Source: Polyporus tsugae (taxonomy: Eukaryota > Basidiomycota > Agaricomycetes > Polyporales > Polyporaceae). Taken from it: 64,000 nt of DNA. Where the stretch lies: the NCBI GenBank assembly GCA_024305745.1, contig JAHRBS010000010.1, positions 2,053,501-2,117,500 of the forward strand, in the 5' to 3' direction. Shown here one piece after another: positions 1-17,555 of this stretch; the stretch's first letter is position 1, and each line of letters begins with the position of its first letter. A model generated the notes under the pieces. It made no database searches. It was not told where the DNA came from and saw only the letters and a program-made list of their open reading frames with translations. The position numbers and the translations under genes were made by a program.

Positions 1-131
1 CAATTCGATTGTTCTGTGTGTGAAGTTCAACAAACTTCCGCTGGAAACTGTGACTAGACCCTCCCTGACAATCGGCGCCTCCAATCGTCAAACGGCAGGC
101 ACATCCTGCCACCGGACTCACAGCAGTAGTC

Positions 132-2649
132 ATGGCCTCCCCTCCCGACAACTCATCCATTCTCAATGGCTCTATCTCGAGCTCGCCACGGGCACTTCGC
201 CCCGACCATTCCCCCATTCGCCACCGCCAAAGCATAGGAAGCGAGATCAATGAGGCTTCTTCCCGTCCACGGCTCTCGCCTACCCTTTCCCGGGCGTACA
301 ACCCCAACGATCCTGATGCTCGTGAACGCCAGCGCGCCATGGATGCTGACATGGCCATGCAGCTGTCCCGCGCCCGCTCGGGGACGGTTGGCATGTCCTC
401 GCCGATCACACCAGTCCCGACCCATCCCTCCCCACATCGGGTGTCTGAGGAGAACCAGCTGTTCCAAGAGCACCACTTCCCGACGCTGTCATTGCAGGAG
501 CAGCAGGCCATAGACGAGGCAAGAGGAACAGCTCAACTTCATGCAGATGTTGAGCGTCCCGAGCAATACCAGCACCCAGGCTCAATGGGACAGGAACTTC
601 TTACAAACCATCTCAGCTCTGGACACGATCCCGCTCTATTGGTCTCTCTGGATGCTCCTTATGTCGAGGATTCAACTCTGGGTGGGCTGCCCATGTATCA
701 AGCTACCGTGGACCGTGCAGACCGACCGCACTACGAGTTCGCCCTCATGGAGGCCTTCGCGCGCGACGAGAAACATCGACTCGGTTTTCATACCCCATCC
801 CTATCAGTCGACGTCCGGCCCCAAGGATCATCGTCAGCCCACATCTCCATGCCAAGTGGTGGCGAGAACCTGCAGCAGCAACCGCAGCTAGGGGAGCCTG
901 CATCGACAGACTCCACCCTCCCATTCACACTTCCGCGTACCCGCCAGCGCAAGCTGAGTATCAGCTCCCCTGCTCCTCGAAGAGGCAAGATGGCGCTCTT
1001 CGAACAGGGCACTGCTCCGCCGCCCACGCTGGCTTCACGCGCGCCTCACCTGGCCATGGGGACGACGTTGAGCGCAGTGCCTTCCTACGATAATCTTGAC
1101 GAGTCACATCCAGGCATTCAGGATCGCCTCGGCCTCGCTATTGGCGGTGGTCCAGGTTCGGGGCACGACAGACCGTACAGGGTCTCATTCTACTCGAACA
1201 AGCTCTCGGCGACGATCCACGCGCGGAGTATGTGCGAGCTCCCTGCGGAAGGGCAGTCGTTCCAGGACCTCTTCCAGGGCCCACCTGATTCGAACAGCTC
1301 CTCGAATCCGAACAGCATACGCCCTTCCTTCCTCCATCGAGCTACGGCAGGTATGGCGGGATCCGTCCCGAAGTCTGGCACCACGTCCCCAACCCCACCT
1401 TTTCCTCTGAACGGCACTTCTACCTTCACAATGAAGGGACCACCCGGAGACAGGCGGTCGGGGGAGGACACCCCCCCTGATGCTTACACATGGTGGTTGG
1501 ATGTCCTCGCTCCGACGGATGAGGAAATGAAGCTGCTCAGCAAGGTTCGTTCATTACCGCTTTTCTCGCATGTCATAACGTACGCTAACGTAATGCTTGT
1601 GGCAGGTGTTCAACATCCACCCGCTGACGACTGAAGATATCCAGATGGAGGAAACGCGCGAGAAGATCGAGCTCTTTCGGAACTACTACTTCGTCTGCTT
1701 CCGTGGTTTCGATCAGGACCCGTACAGCCCAACGCATTTGGAGCCGCTTAACATGTATATCATTGTCTTTCGGGATGGTATTCTTTCTGTACGTATTTCA
1801 TACCTGTGTTCCCGGAAGTTAAGGGAGTCGGATGCTGACGTTTGAATGTTAGTTCCACTTCAGGCCGACTCCTCACCCACAGAATGTCCGCCGGCGAATC
1901 AAGCAGCTGAAGGATTATATTAGTGTCACGTCCGATTGGATTTCATACGCTCTCATCGATGACATCACGGACGCGTTCGGCCCGCTCATCCAGAGCATCG
2001 AGTACGAGGTCGACAGCATCGACGAGCTTGTGCTTATTCTACGAGAAGCAGAACAGAGCGACATGTTGAGGCGGTAAGTCGCATGGTACTAACCCTCCCG
2101 TCCCGTGCTGACACTTGTCCCTAAGGATCGGAACGTGCCGCAAGAAGGTCATGGGCCTCCTCCGGCTCATGGGTAACAAGGCCGACGTCGTGAAGGGTCT
2201 CGCGAAGCGGTGCAACGAGAACTGGCGCGTCGCGCCGACGTCCGACATTGGGCTCTATCTGTCCGACATCCAGGACCACTTGATCACGATGACGCAGAAC
2301 CTGAACCACTACGAAAAGATCCTCTCGCGTTCGCACTCGAACTACCTCGCGCAGATCTCCATCGAGATGACCGACGCGAACAATCAGATCAACGACGTGC
2401 TCTCGAAGCTCACCGCGCTCGGTACGGTCCTCATTCCCATGAACTTGGTCACTGGTCTCTGGGGGATGAACGTGCACGTACCTGGCCAGGACGTTGAAGT
2501 GAGTGGCTACTTGTTGCTATTCCATTAGGTGTAAAAGCTGATGAAGGGCCTCGTAGAACCTTCACTGGTTCAGCGGTATCATTGCGGTTCTCGCTGCTTT
2601 CGCCGTGATCGCAGGCTGGTCAACATACAAGCTCATGGTTCGACGGTAG
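132..2649 (+). CDS. CorA-family Mg2+ transporter (Mnr2/Alr1-like)
   Basis: Five exons joined in phase: 132-1544, 1606-1788, 1853-2073, 2126-2498 and 2557-2649, giving about 760 aa. The first ~450 residues are Ser/Pro-rich and low in complexity, as in fungal Alr1/Mnr2 proteins. The CorA cytoplasmic domain follows (TWWLDVL, then FNIHPLTTEDI, a conserved start of the CorA fold), then long helices. The C-terminus carries the family signature GLWGMNVHVPG (GMN selectivity loop) after the first membrane helix and a second helix, IIAVLAAFAVIAGW. This is a pentameric Mg2+ channel of the plasma or vacuolar membrane. Having a long N-terminus and only two C-terminal TM segments fits Mnr2/Alr1 rather than mitochondrial Mrs2. 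The start is the ATG at 132 (context gtcATGGCC). The family is certain; vacuolar versus plasma-membrane location is inferred. Confidence 0.93.
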
Positions 2650-3121
2650 AGGGGTAGAAGTACCTTAAACTCATTACATGGCTCGGTTCACACATCTGGC
2701 TGGTCTTTACGTTATTGCTAATGTACATTCACGCTTCCACTGGGACATACACGTTGCTCTCTTTTCACGACATGGTATAATCATGGTAGCAGTATATCTA
2801 CAACATCATCTTGTGTACTACATACCAGGCCGCAGGGCGTCCGTGCGGGCATTAATGATTAGACAAGAGACCGAAAAGATGGTGGATTACGACGACCACA
2901 ATGAACAACATGCGCGACGAACAAGATAGAATTACCCGGTAAAACTACAGACAGCATAGCAAGCAGGCGGATGGACAGTGACGGGCTACAGCACGAGGGA
3001 ATAGAAGGGTGGGGAGGTGACGTATCATAAGCAAGCGATATCCATGGGAAAGGCGCAGGTGCATCAGCGATAGGTACAAGAAATCAGTGTTTACGGTAGC
3101 GCGAGACGCAAGACGCAACGG
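2650..3121. other. Convergent intergenic region (CorA / KDM5)
   Basis: This stretch lies between the stop codons of two convergent genes and should hold both 3' UTRs and polyadenylation sites. It contains only short ORFs without homology that I recognise. Confidence 0.7.
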
Positions 3122-9527
<6,406 letters not shown>

Positions 9528-10928
9528 TGCGGCGGTGGAGAAGGAAAGGAAGGAAGAAACAGCGGCCAACGAGTGCTCGCCTCGATTTCTGCGCTCCTTC
9601 AACCCAGACACCTTCCACGTGGGAACCTCCGCCTTCGCGGAGTTCAATTCCCAGCGCCGATCTTGCCGCCGCCTGATCGCTGGACTCATAGCCACATACA
9701 CAACCCCTTCGACGACATATCCTCTCCCCCCCCCAGCCCCCACCAGCCCCCCGCCCGCCGTCCGCCGTGCCCACGCCTGTCGGGAATGCCATTCTCTGCC
9801 GTTATTCGCAGCTGCTTCTTCACGGCATTCGACACGGGCGCCGCCGCTTTCGACCTCCGCGACGATTTAAGCTCGTCCAATCACCGTCCGCGTTCCCGCT
9901 CTTGCAGGCGTCCAGCAACAACACATCGGTCCTTGTGTACCGCCGCGTGCATCTTCTGGCAGCTTCTCTTCCCCATAAGTAAAGCCTCTCCGCCCCCAAA
10001 GCCTACTTACCTGCTCTTCTCTACCCTCCTCGGACTGTCCATTCTCATCCTTTGCCTATTTTTTCCTTCGTCCTTAATCTAGGTCTCAGTTTTGTCGTCC
10101 ACCGCCGCTCGCAATTGTATATTAAGCGCTGGATGAGGGCGTCGCCGGTCCGTTTTGTATGGCCTCGTAAAATGCAGACCAGCAGATCCCCGTGTCTCAA
10201 GGGTGTCTGCATTGGAAAGAAGGGTAGCAGCATGTCTTCTCCACTCTGTCCTCGTGGTGCTGTGTTCCATCTACGCAGCCAGGTACAGTCGAGACAACCG
10301 CGACAATATTAGACAATGCCATTGAAGTTCACGGTCGACGCCTTGAAACGGCCTTGCACCTCGGCGCCGTTCCCTGCTGTAGTTGGAAAACAGCTTGATA
10401 CAACCATCTGTTTAGGCTTGATTGTGAAACCTGTAGCGAACGTTTGCAAGGATTTGTGGGTCGTCCATAGCGTCCCACACCCGGGGACAAGAAGGGCAAT
10501 TGTACACGTTGCCGGCCGGTCGTACAACAACCGAAGGCGAGAACCCTACAATGAAACCTGTGACTGACATCTCTTGCATTCGCTGGAATTGGTCGCCCTT
10601 CGCCTCGAGTCTTGAGCATTTTTGACATCTGAAAACTCTGTGCCCCATGCGAAACGTCGTGCCCTCCTCGCTCTCCACACAATGCATCGTGATGTCTGGG
10701 AAAACTGCCTTCCTAAACCCTTCATATACACATCGCCACTCGTAACGGTCATCACCACGCCGGTAGACACCACACTCAAAAGAGACTCGACAGAAGGACA
10801 AAGGAATGCAGAAAGATGATAGGTGCGCGTATGATACGATGAGGATGCAGGATGCGGATGATGAATGAGCAAGACATTACGACAAACTACACGAAATAAG
10901 ACTTCACGCCAGAACCCCCAATGCCCAA
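9528..10928. other. Intergenic region upstream of KDM5 and downstream of 14-3-3
   Basis: This interval is pyrimidine-rich near 9720-9900 and should contain the KDM5 promoter and the 14-3-3 3' UTR. The long ORFs at 8413-9870 and 9522-10082 on the + strand are antisense or low-complexity readings and show no domain. The only candidate gene is the cysteine-containing ORF listed separately at 10412-10801. Confidence 0.6.
10412..10801 (-). CDS. Possible Cys-rich hypothetical protein
   Basis: An uninterrupted 129-codon ORF with two CxxC pairs (FRCQKCSR near residue 58 and YNCPSCPR near residue 100), a spacing that could bind one zinc ion. I do not recognise the protein. A second open frame overlaps its 3' part (10309-10530, ending VQGRFKASTVNFNGIV) and reads like protein, so the true gene may be spliced with both as exons; I found no in-phase splice pair that joins them cleanly. 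Transcription would be in the same direction as the neighbouring 14-3-3 and KDM5 genes. It may be a chance ORF or a decayed gene. Confidence 0.3.
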   Translation of the reverse strand: MSFCRVSFECGVYRRGDDRYEWRCVYEGFRKAVFPDITMHCVESEEGTTFRMGHRVFRCQKCSRLEAKGDQFQRMQEMSVTGFIVGFSPSVVVRPAGNVYNCPSCPRVWDAMDDPQILANVRYRFHNQA

Positions 10929-11886
10929 TTATGCGGCCTCCTCTGCGGGGGCGTCAGCGGCATCATCCTTATCCGTCGGCTTGTCTGTCAGGTGGCGTAG
11001 CGATCAGCATTACGGGTATAAAGTCAGGATCGACAAAACTAACCAGACTCCTGCATGTCCGAGGTCCAGAGGGTAAGGTTGTCACGGAGGAGTTGCATGA
11101 TGAGCGTGGAGTCCTTGTAACTTTCCTCCGAAAGGGTGTCGAGCTCAGCAATGGCATCGTCAAATGCCTGCTTCGCGAGGTGGCACGCGCGGTCGGGGCT
11201 GTTGAGGATCTCGTAGTAGAAGACGGAGAAGTTGAGCGCGAGACCGAGACGGATGGGGTGTGTGGGGGGAAGCTCAGTGACAGCGACGTCGGACGCAGCC
11301 TTGTAGGCCTCGAGTGACTTGTCAGCGCTCTCTTTCCGCTTGTCGCCAGTGGCAAACTCGGCGAGGTAACGGTGGTAGTCACCCATCCTAGGGATGAGCG
11401 GTGCGATAAGCGAATGATGATGAGATGGTACGCCAACCGCCACTCACATCTTGTGGTAGAAGACCTTGGACTCGCCAGAGGCGGCCGAAGGGATAAGGTG
11501 CTTGTCAAGGACGTCGAGAATGTCCTCGCAGATCTTGGCGAGCTCGCTCTCAATCTTCTCCCGGTAGCCCTTGATCATCTTGACCTGGACCTCGTTACCC
11601 TTCGACTCCTCCTTCTGCTCGATGGAGGAGACGATGCGCCACGACGCACGGCGGGCACCAATGACGTTCTTGTAGGCGACAGAAAGGAGGTTACGCTCCT
11701 CGACGGTGAGCTCCTGGTCGGACGAAGCAACGCGCTTCATGTTCTCGACCATCTCTGAACACAGCGAATAAGGCATGAGCCACGCGCCGCAGCGGCGATA
11801 CAAACTGCGAACCACGCACCCTCATAACGCTCAGCCTGCTCAGCGAGCTTGGCGAGGTAGACAGAATCCTCACGAGACTGGGACAT
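10929..11886 (-). CDS. 14-3-3 protein
   Basis: Four exons: 11886-11820, 11754-11448, 11387-11044, 10984-10929; 257 aa, the usual family length. The start [20 protein letters not shown] is nearly identical to yeast Bmh1/2. The phosphopeptide-binding groove is intact, with [40 protein letters not shown] helix ([20 protein letters not shown] here) and [21 protein letters not shown] helix ([15 protein letters not shown]). The C-terminal tail is short, acidic and Ala-rich ([14 protein letters not shown]). The dimeric adaptor binds phospho-Ser/Thr clients in cytoplasm and nucleus and affects cell cycle, Ras/TOR signalling and metabolism. An upstream in-frame ATG at 12120 would add an unrelated leader; the family alignment supports 11886. 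Confidence 0.97.
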
Positions 11887-13047
11887 CTGGGGAAGGAGAT
11901 ACGTCATCAGCACGCGTAAACGGCGCGTTAAACGCGTCGGAACCAACTGTAGTAGGGGTTGGGTTGAGTGGTGAGAGGGTGGAAAGGCTGCAACGAGGAG
12001 GACGGTCAGGACGGGGAGGGCGACGAGCACGAGGATGAAGGGGCACTGACTGGAGATAGGAGCGGCGGCGGGCAGATGATGAGAGAGTTGGGAAAGAAGT
12101 GAAGGGAGATAAATGAACAAATTAAATCCAGAGCTGGGCAGAGGGTTGTTCGCTTGTGGGCAGAGGGGAAGTCACGTGCGGGGCCTTCCGATGGAGGTTC
12201 CCCAGACGTGTGATGCCATATCGGGCAGACGCCGGCCGCCCGTCGCGATAGACCACTCCTTTGTCCCGTTTGTCCGAGTCGTCTCCAGCTCCTCGTATGC
12301 GTCTTTCGTGCCCTTCTCTGTCTCCTCCGGCGGGGCCATTATGACGGTGTAGAGGGAGCTCGAGGGAGCGGTGTCCACAGTTGCTGGGCCGCGCCACAGC
12401 GCCTTAGGATAAGTAACTGACGTCGCCGTCAGTGATCGAGATGTGTCCGGAAGCACCTTGCTGGGAATCGGCACCGCCGACGTCCCTCACAGCGAACAGC
12501 GCCGACCCGCCGTCGGCCGGCCCTCGTCACCGACCACACACACACTGTCACCCGGCACATATTATACTGCGCATCCATCTTTCGCCCTTTACCCTGCTTC
12601 GCTTGATTGACCTCAGGCTGATACGTGTGGCAGGCAGAGCCCCGCCAGCTTCCCAACTATCATGTCGAGCAATTGTGGCTGCTGGCTCTACTTAGTACTG
12701 TAGCAGCGTACCCGATTAGCTCGCCTGTCACCAACCGCTGCGTTCCCAGAAGTGGCGGCCGTCATACGTTGCGCGCTGCAGCCTACATATACGGGACTCA
12801 CACGCACATCCGACTTTCCTGTACTAGCGGCTCAACCGCCGGAGGACGTGCTCCGCTTCGTCTAGAAAGCGTCCGAAGTTCATGTCCGTCCAATAGAACG
12901 ACGGACGATCGAGTTTACTCTCATTTAGTTCGAGGATCAGTGCGCCAGTTATTCCACTTGCGCTGGCCAGGTGCTATAGCCATACAGTTGGTACAGATAG
13001 TCATAACGCGCAAATCCTAGTAAATGCAACCACAACTCATGCCAGCC
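11887..13047. other. Intergenic region, 14-3-3 promoter side
   Basis: This 1.16-kb gap separates the 14-3-3 start from the stop of the S28 peptidase on the same strand, so it should hold the 14-3-3 promoter and the peptidase 3' UTR. ORFs here are short and overlap on both strands. None shows a motif that I trust. Confidence 0.6.
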
Positions 13048-15300
13048 CTACTTGGAGGGCTTCCACTCCGCGAGCCAAGATCCGATTGACTTCAGTCCAT
13101 GCTTCTGGACGGCCTCCACCGTCTGGTCGACTTGTCCGTTCTCCGTGATCAGGTCCGCGCAGTGGAACCCGTCCGAAATGGCGAGTGGCTGCGCGGACGT
13201 GTTGGGGAAGTGTGTGCCCTCCGCGGCCTTGGTAGCTTCCCTCCAAGGATCCCCTGCGTGACAGACGGGAGACGGAAAAACAAGAACAAGAACGGTGGCA
13301 CGTGCACGTCAGACGACGACACGCGGTACGGAGAAGGGAAGAGATGTGACGCACGGTGTCCGTTCGCGAAGAAAAGGTTGTCCGCCTGGACGAACCACCC
13401 GTCGTACGCCTTGTTCGTCTCGTTCACGCGTGGCACGGGCACTGGCCCGTTTTGAGGGAACGCCTCCGGGAACATGTACGTGCACTGTCTCTCGTCATAC
13501 GCAGGCTGGATGAGGCGCGACACCAGCGTCGGGTGGCCGACCGGGGCGCTTTCCTGGTAGAAGCCCACCTCGTTGCACCTGTCACCGACACCAACCCCGA
13601 AGTTTTAGCGCCGTTGTCACGCACAAGATTCAGAGAGGTCGAAAGGGCGTGCGTACACAATCCAAAACCAGGAACGTCCGGCGTTGTCGACCGAGGTGTC
13701 AGTCCAGTACGAGGCGCTGGAATCGTAAGTGCCTAGGCATGACCTGTGGAGAGAAGATTCGTATGTTAATCTCCGTTCGACGAGCATCCTCGTTCACGGG
13801 GGAGGGGCGTACACTTGATCGGCCTCGCCACAGACTGACGGCCCGTTGGTGGTCAGCAACTATGTCTGCAAGGGCCAGGAATTCACTTACCGAGCGCGTA
13901 GTAAGTCTCATTCCACCAGGAACCCCAAGCTTGGAGGGCATGCTGGAGGCCCCATCCCTTTGCACTGGCGCTCACACCGTTCTTGACCTCGAGTGCGTCA
14001 CAGAAAGCGTTGAAAGTGCCGTAACCGGAGTCAGGGTTGAGCTCCTGCCACGCCCAGAGTGGGTTGCGGACTGTGTCGATGACATGGCAGGTCAATGTCC
14101 GCTCTCGGTTTCAACGTCCGCTAGGTCAGTGACTTACGGGAGCCCGCCGCGTCGTCGAGGTGGTTGGCGAGGGTGGTGAAGTTCCACACCGACAGAAGCT
14201 GGTTGATCGCGCCCTTGTTGTTCGAAGTAAGGATGGCATCGACGTGCTTGATGACAGCCAGGACGTCGGACGAGCAGTTTTTGGGCATATACTCAAGGAT
14301 GGGTTGGAAGTACCCCCAGAAATCGCTGCGGATGCGTAGTGTGAATCGGTTAGCACGCCACGACGAATCCGGACTACGTCTTGCAATGAATAGACGTACG
14401 TGATACTTTCCACAACGGCGGATGAAGCATATGCCGCTTGGAATAGGCCGGGTTTGCTGCAGACAGCGCACGCGGCATTAGCATATACACTACCTGACGA
14501 AACCAAATAGCCTGAAACGCCTACTTGACCACGGTGAAGCTCGTCAGCGCACCCGAGTAAGAGCCACCGATGAGGACCCAAGGAGCCTTTCCAGGAGCGA
14601 CAGAGGCGCCATCGGGCTGGGGCAGCTTGACGTTTTTCGCAAAGTACTCGAGGTCATCGATCGCCTGCTGGATGGTGTGCAGCTTGAGGCTCTCGGAGGA
14701 GAGGTCCGGGAGGGGGTTTGAGAGGCCGTAAAACCGGTGCTCGAGCACGATGGTGGCCCCGCTTTCCTGCTGTGCGACCTGACCGTTGACGGTACGGTTC
14801 GTGAGGTAACCGTCAAAACCTGCCAGCAGCAGCAACAGCAGACGATAAGTAACTATATACATGTTCTTAAATCATATTTTGCACTGACCGTCAGCATTAG
14901 ACTCTCCGGGCGTAAAGAGAATGATTGGCCCGCCTGAAAACAAGTCGACGTCGTCAGTCATGACTAACGCTCAGTTATCTCTGGGACGACAAAAACACAT
15001 ACCGCGCTCGTACCACTCGTACGTGTGCCAGAAGCGCTGCTTGAACGTCCCCCGCGACGGGTTGTTGTGGTCGACCAGCTGGTCAAAGTAGTACGTCGTG
15101 TTGTACGGCGGCAGCGTTGTCCCGTTCCGGCTCGTCACCGGGCCCGCCTCCTCCACGGTCGGCGCGCCCACCCTGGGCACGCTTGGGCGCGGCGGGAAGT
15201 TCGCATGGACGCGTCCGTCGGACGTGCGCGCGTGCGCCCCGAGTCCGAGGAGCATCGCCGCGAAGATGGCGGTCGCAGCCAATCCGTGCTTGAGAACCAT
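13048..15300 (-). CDS. Secreted serine peptidase, family S28
   Basis: Ten exons: 15300-15003, 14933-14889, 14819-14525, 14456-14400, 14325-14138, 14070-13891, 13834-13813, 13743-13657, 13578-13355, 13253-13048; 533 aa. The first ~24 residues are a signal peptide (LAATAIFAAMLLGLGAHA). The S28 (prolyl carboxypeptidase/DPP-II) fold follows: YFDQLVDHNNP, GPIILFTPGES, EHRFYG, then the nucleophile Ser in GGSYSGAL near residue 203. The late Asp region is NGHRDPW and the His is in ISDGFHCADL near the end. Several Asn-X-Ser/Thr sites suggest glycosylation. The enzyme would cleave after proline in external proteins, a nutrient-scavenging role typical of saprotrophs. A 22-nt exon (13834-13813) was inferred from phase and from the joined motif SCLGTYDSS. 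The exon 3/4 junction (GTCAA|gtaggc) is the least certain. Confidence 0.92.
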
Positions 15301-17555
15301 CGCTTAGACCGTCTTGCCAACGTCAGGTCTGGGTCGGGGACCTGGAGACCGAGAGACCGGTGGTGTCGGTGAGGGTACGCGCGGAGGGGTGTCCTGCGAT
15401 AGGGCGTCGTCGCTTGAGAAACTGTCGTCGCTTTTATATCTACGTGCCTCCCGATGTACCAGGGCCAGGGCGGTAATCCGTCGCACCGCGAGGAAGGCCG
15501 TCACTTGGTAGCCGTACCGCGTCACCCGCCGGGATAAGCGGCTGACATGCCCGTGCGCCGTCCAGATTTTCTGCCAGCGAGAAGATCTCCTGCATCGCCT
15601 TGGACGATGTCCCGCATGCGGTTGTCTTTTGGTCGTCAGCGGATCAGTTCGCCGGTGTTTGAATGCCTTGAGCGAGCATGATGCGATAGGTAAGTGGCGG
15701 TCCGTCATACATACCCTACGGAACGACTCGCCATGCCCGCACTGAGCTTTGATAACAATTGGGGCCGTCACCTGCACAAACGCACATGGTCGCTGGTGTG
15801 CAAGATTAAAGCACCATGGTTCTTCCGCGACGAGTTTAGGGAACTTGGAGCCTTGTTCGTCGTACGTCCAAGACACGCTACGACATTAATGATCAGGCCA
15901 TCAGAGCATGAGTGTTGACGCTGACGTTCGGGCGCGATCCAACCAACGCAAATAAGGACAGGCAAATATCGCATTCTTCAAAGTAACTGGCGTGCTTGAT
16001 CCCAAGGCATGGACGGTGTGGCAAAGTGTGAAAATGTGGCATGGATACTGGCGCAACAATCGCGGGTCGAAAGGGCAACCGGTGATGGAAACGCACTAAA
16101 GAACGCACTACATCACTCGCGACCGCAGGCGCTCGGAGGTTGGAATGCCTCCGACTTGACGATAACAAGGCAACCCCTGAGGACGAGATAACGTGCTAGC
16201 TTTTGAGGATATACATAGACTCGCAAGGAAGCTCGTGGACTGGGGCAAGCACACGAGACCCAAATCCACCGGTCCGCCAGTCGTTCGTGCGAGAGGAGCA
16301 GGTGGAGAAGCTCATACACACCGGAGGAATTCACCCCAGTACGGGAATCCGTAGAACAGCCGCAAGGCCCTCCCCAACGTGCATGGAGGCGAGGTGTGGT
16401 ATGATAAGTGGGATGACAGGGAGCATGCTGCAGGAGAACTTTGCCTTGTAGGCGTACGTGTGAGTCAGGGAGATGCCAGTTATACGTATACTTGAACGGG
16501 GTCTCATTTCCATGGAAGCCTTGGAAGCCAGTCGTGCCGAAGGGGGCACGAGACATTGTTGCTATGCCGTCGGCATGGGCAGACAGAAGAGCGACGGAGC
16601 GTCGGGAAAATTCGAGGTCACGTACGTATACACATCCCCATATGTGCGATGACGTCCAGGGGTTACATAGCGAACTTACAGCAGACACGTTCGTGAAGAA
16701 GCGAACAAGGCTGAACAAGGTGGTTTCGACTGTGAGAGAACTGAGTACCGATATGTGAGCCAATACACCGTAAGGAAGGAGGAGGTATGACATACCTCCT
16801 CATCCGTAAAGATCCAACGTGCGCATCGGCAGCAACCGAGGCGACACCATCGATAGCACCCCAGTAGACCTTCCAAAGGGAAGAGACCTGCGCAGAAAAT
16901 GAGGTCTAAATGATATCGCGTGTCCGTCAGGAGATTCAGGATGAGATTTGTAGTCTGTTATGTATCTATCCCTGGCCAAGCACACAAACCTCTGCACGAA
17001 CGTGGTTCAAGCTTGGCAAGCAGACAGCGAATGTAACGTATTGAATGCGGGTGTTCTTGTGGCCTGCATATACCCAAGCAGAGGACGTCAAAGCTGCATA
17101 ACAATAAAAAGGCATCAGTGTCCAATAAAGATGTGGCATTACTTGAGATACTCACCGTCGACTTCCTGTAGCACTGGCAGTACACTGACAGTACATATGT
17201 ACCCGTAACCGGCGTATCTATACACAAGACACGACTCGTTGGGATAACTTGTTTACCTATGTATCTCTATCGTAACCATCATCAATAGCGATCATTGCCA
17301 TTACAAGCAGGTATTACGTACGGTGTATATGAGAAAGAGGCAAGGTATTGCAAGAACATCTGAGTCATCAATGTGTGGATCGTAAAGTAAGCACGCAAAC
17401 CAAATACGAAAAATCCATGACCTGCATCGCGACGAGCACATCGTGACAGTAAATATGCCAAACAACAAACCCGTTGGACGGGCACTCGCCTTGTATCATC
17501 AGCATCACATGTATACTAAGTCCAAGAGTCGTGGTTTCCGAAGCCGAAAGCATCG
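15301..17555. other. Gene-poor interval
   Basis: About 2.25 kb between the peptidase start and the 3' end of the coiled-coil gene. It has mixed base composition, many stop codons in all frames, and ORFs up to 226 codons (16113-16793, -) that lack domains, biased composition or convincing splice sites. The part next to 15300 should include the peptidase promoter. I see no tRNA, repeat array or transposase. Confidence 0.55.

Noticed and set aside
12172..12474. 100-codon ORF on the - strand upstream of 14-3-3 (contains MAPPEETEKGTKDAYEEL)
   Set aside because: Looks mildly protein-like but has no homologue I know, no splice link to 14-3-3, and lies where the promoter should be.
15304..15876. 190-codon ORF on the - strand directly upstream of the S28 peptidase
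   Set aside because: Basic, Arg/Pro-rich reading of the promoter region. It does not join in phase to the peptidase, whose signal peptide starts cleanly at 15300.
16113..16793. 226-codon ORF on the - strand in the gene-poor interval
   Set aside because: No domain or signal I can support, and Cys/Ser/Leu composition as expected for non-coding sequence. It is left as an unsupported ORF.
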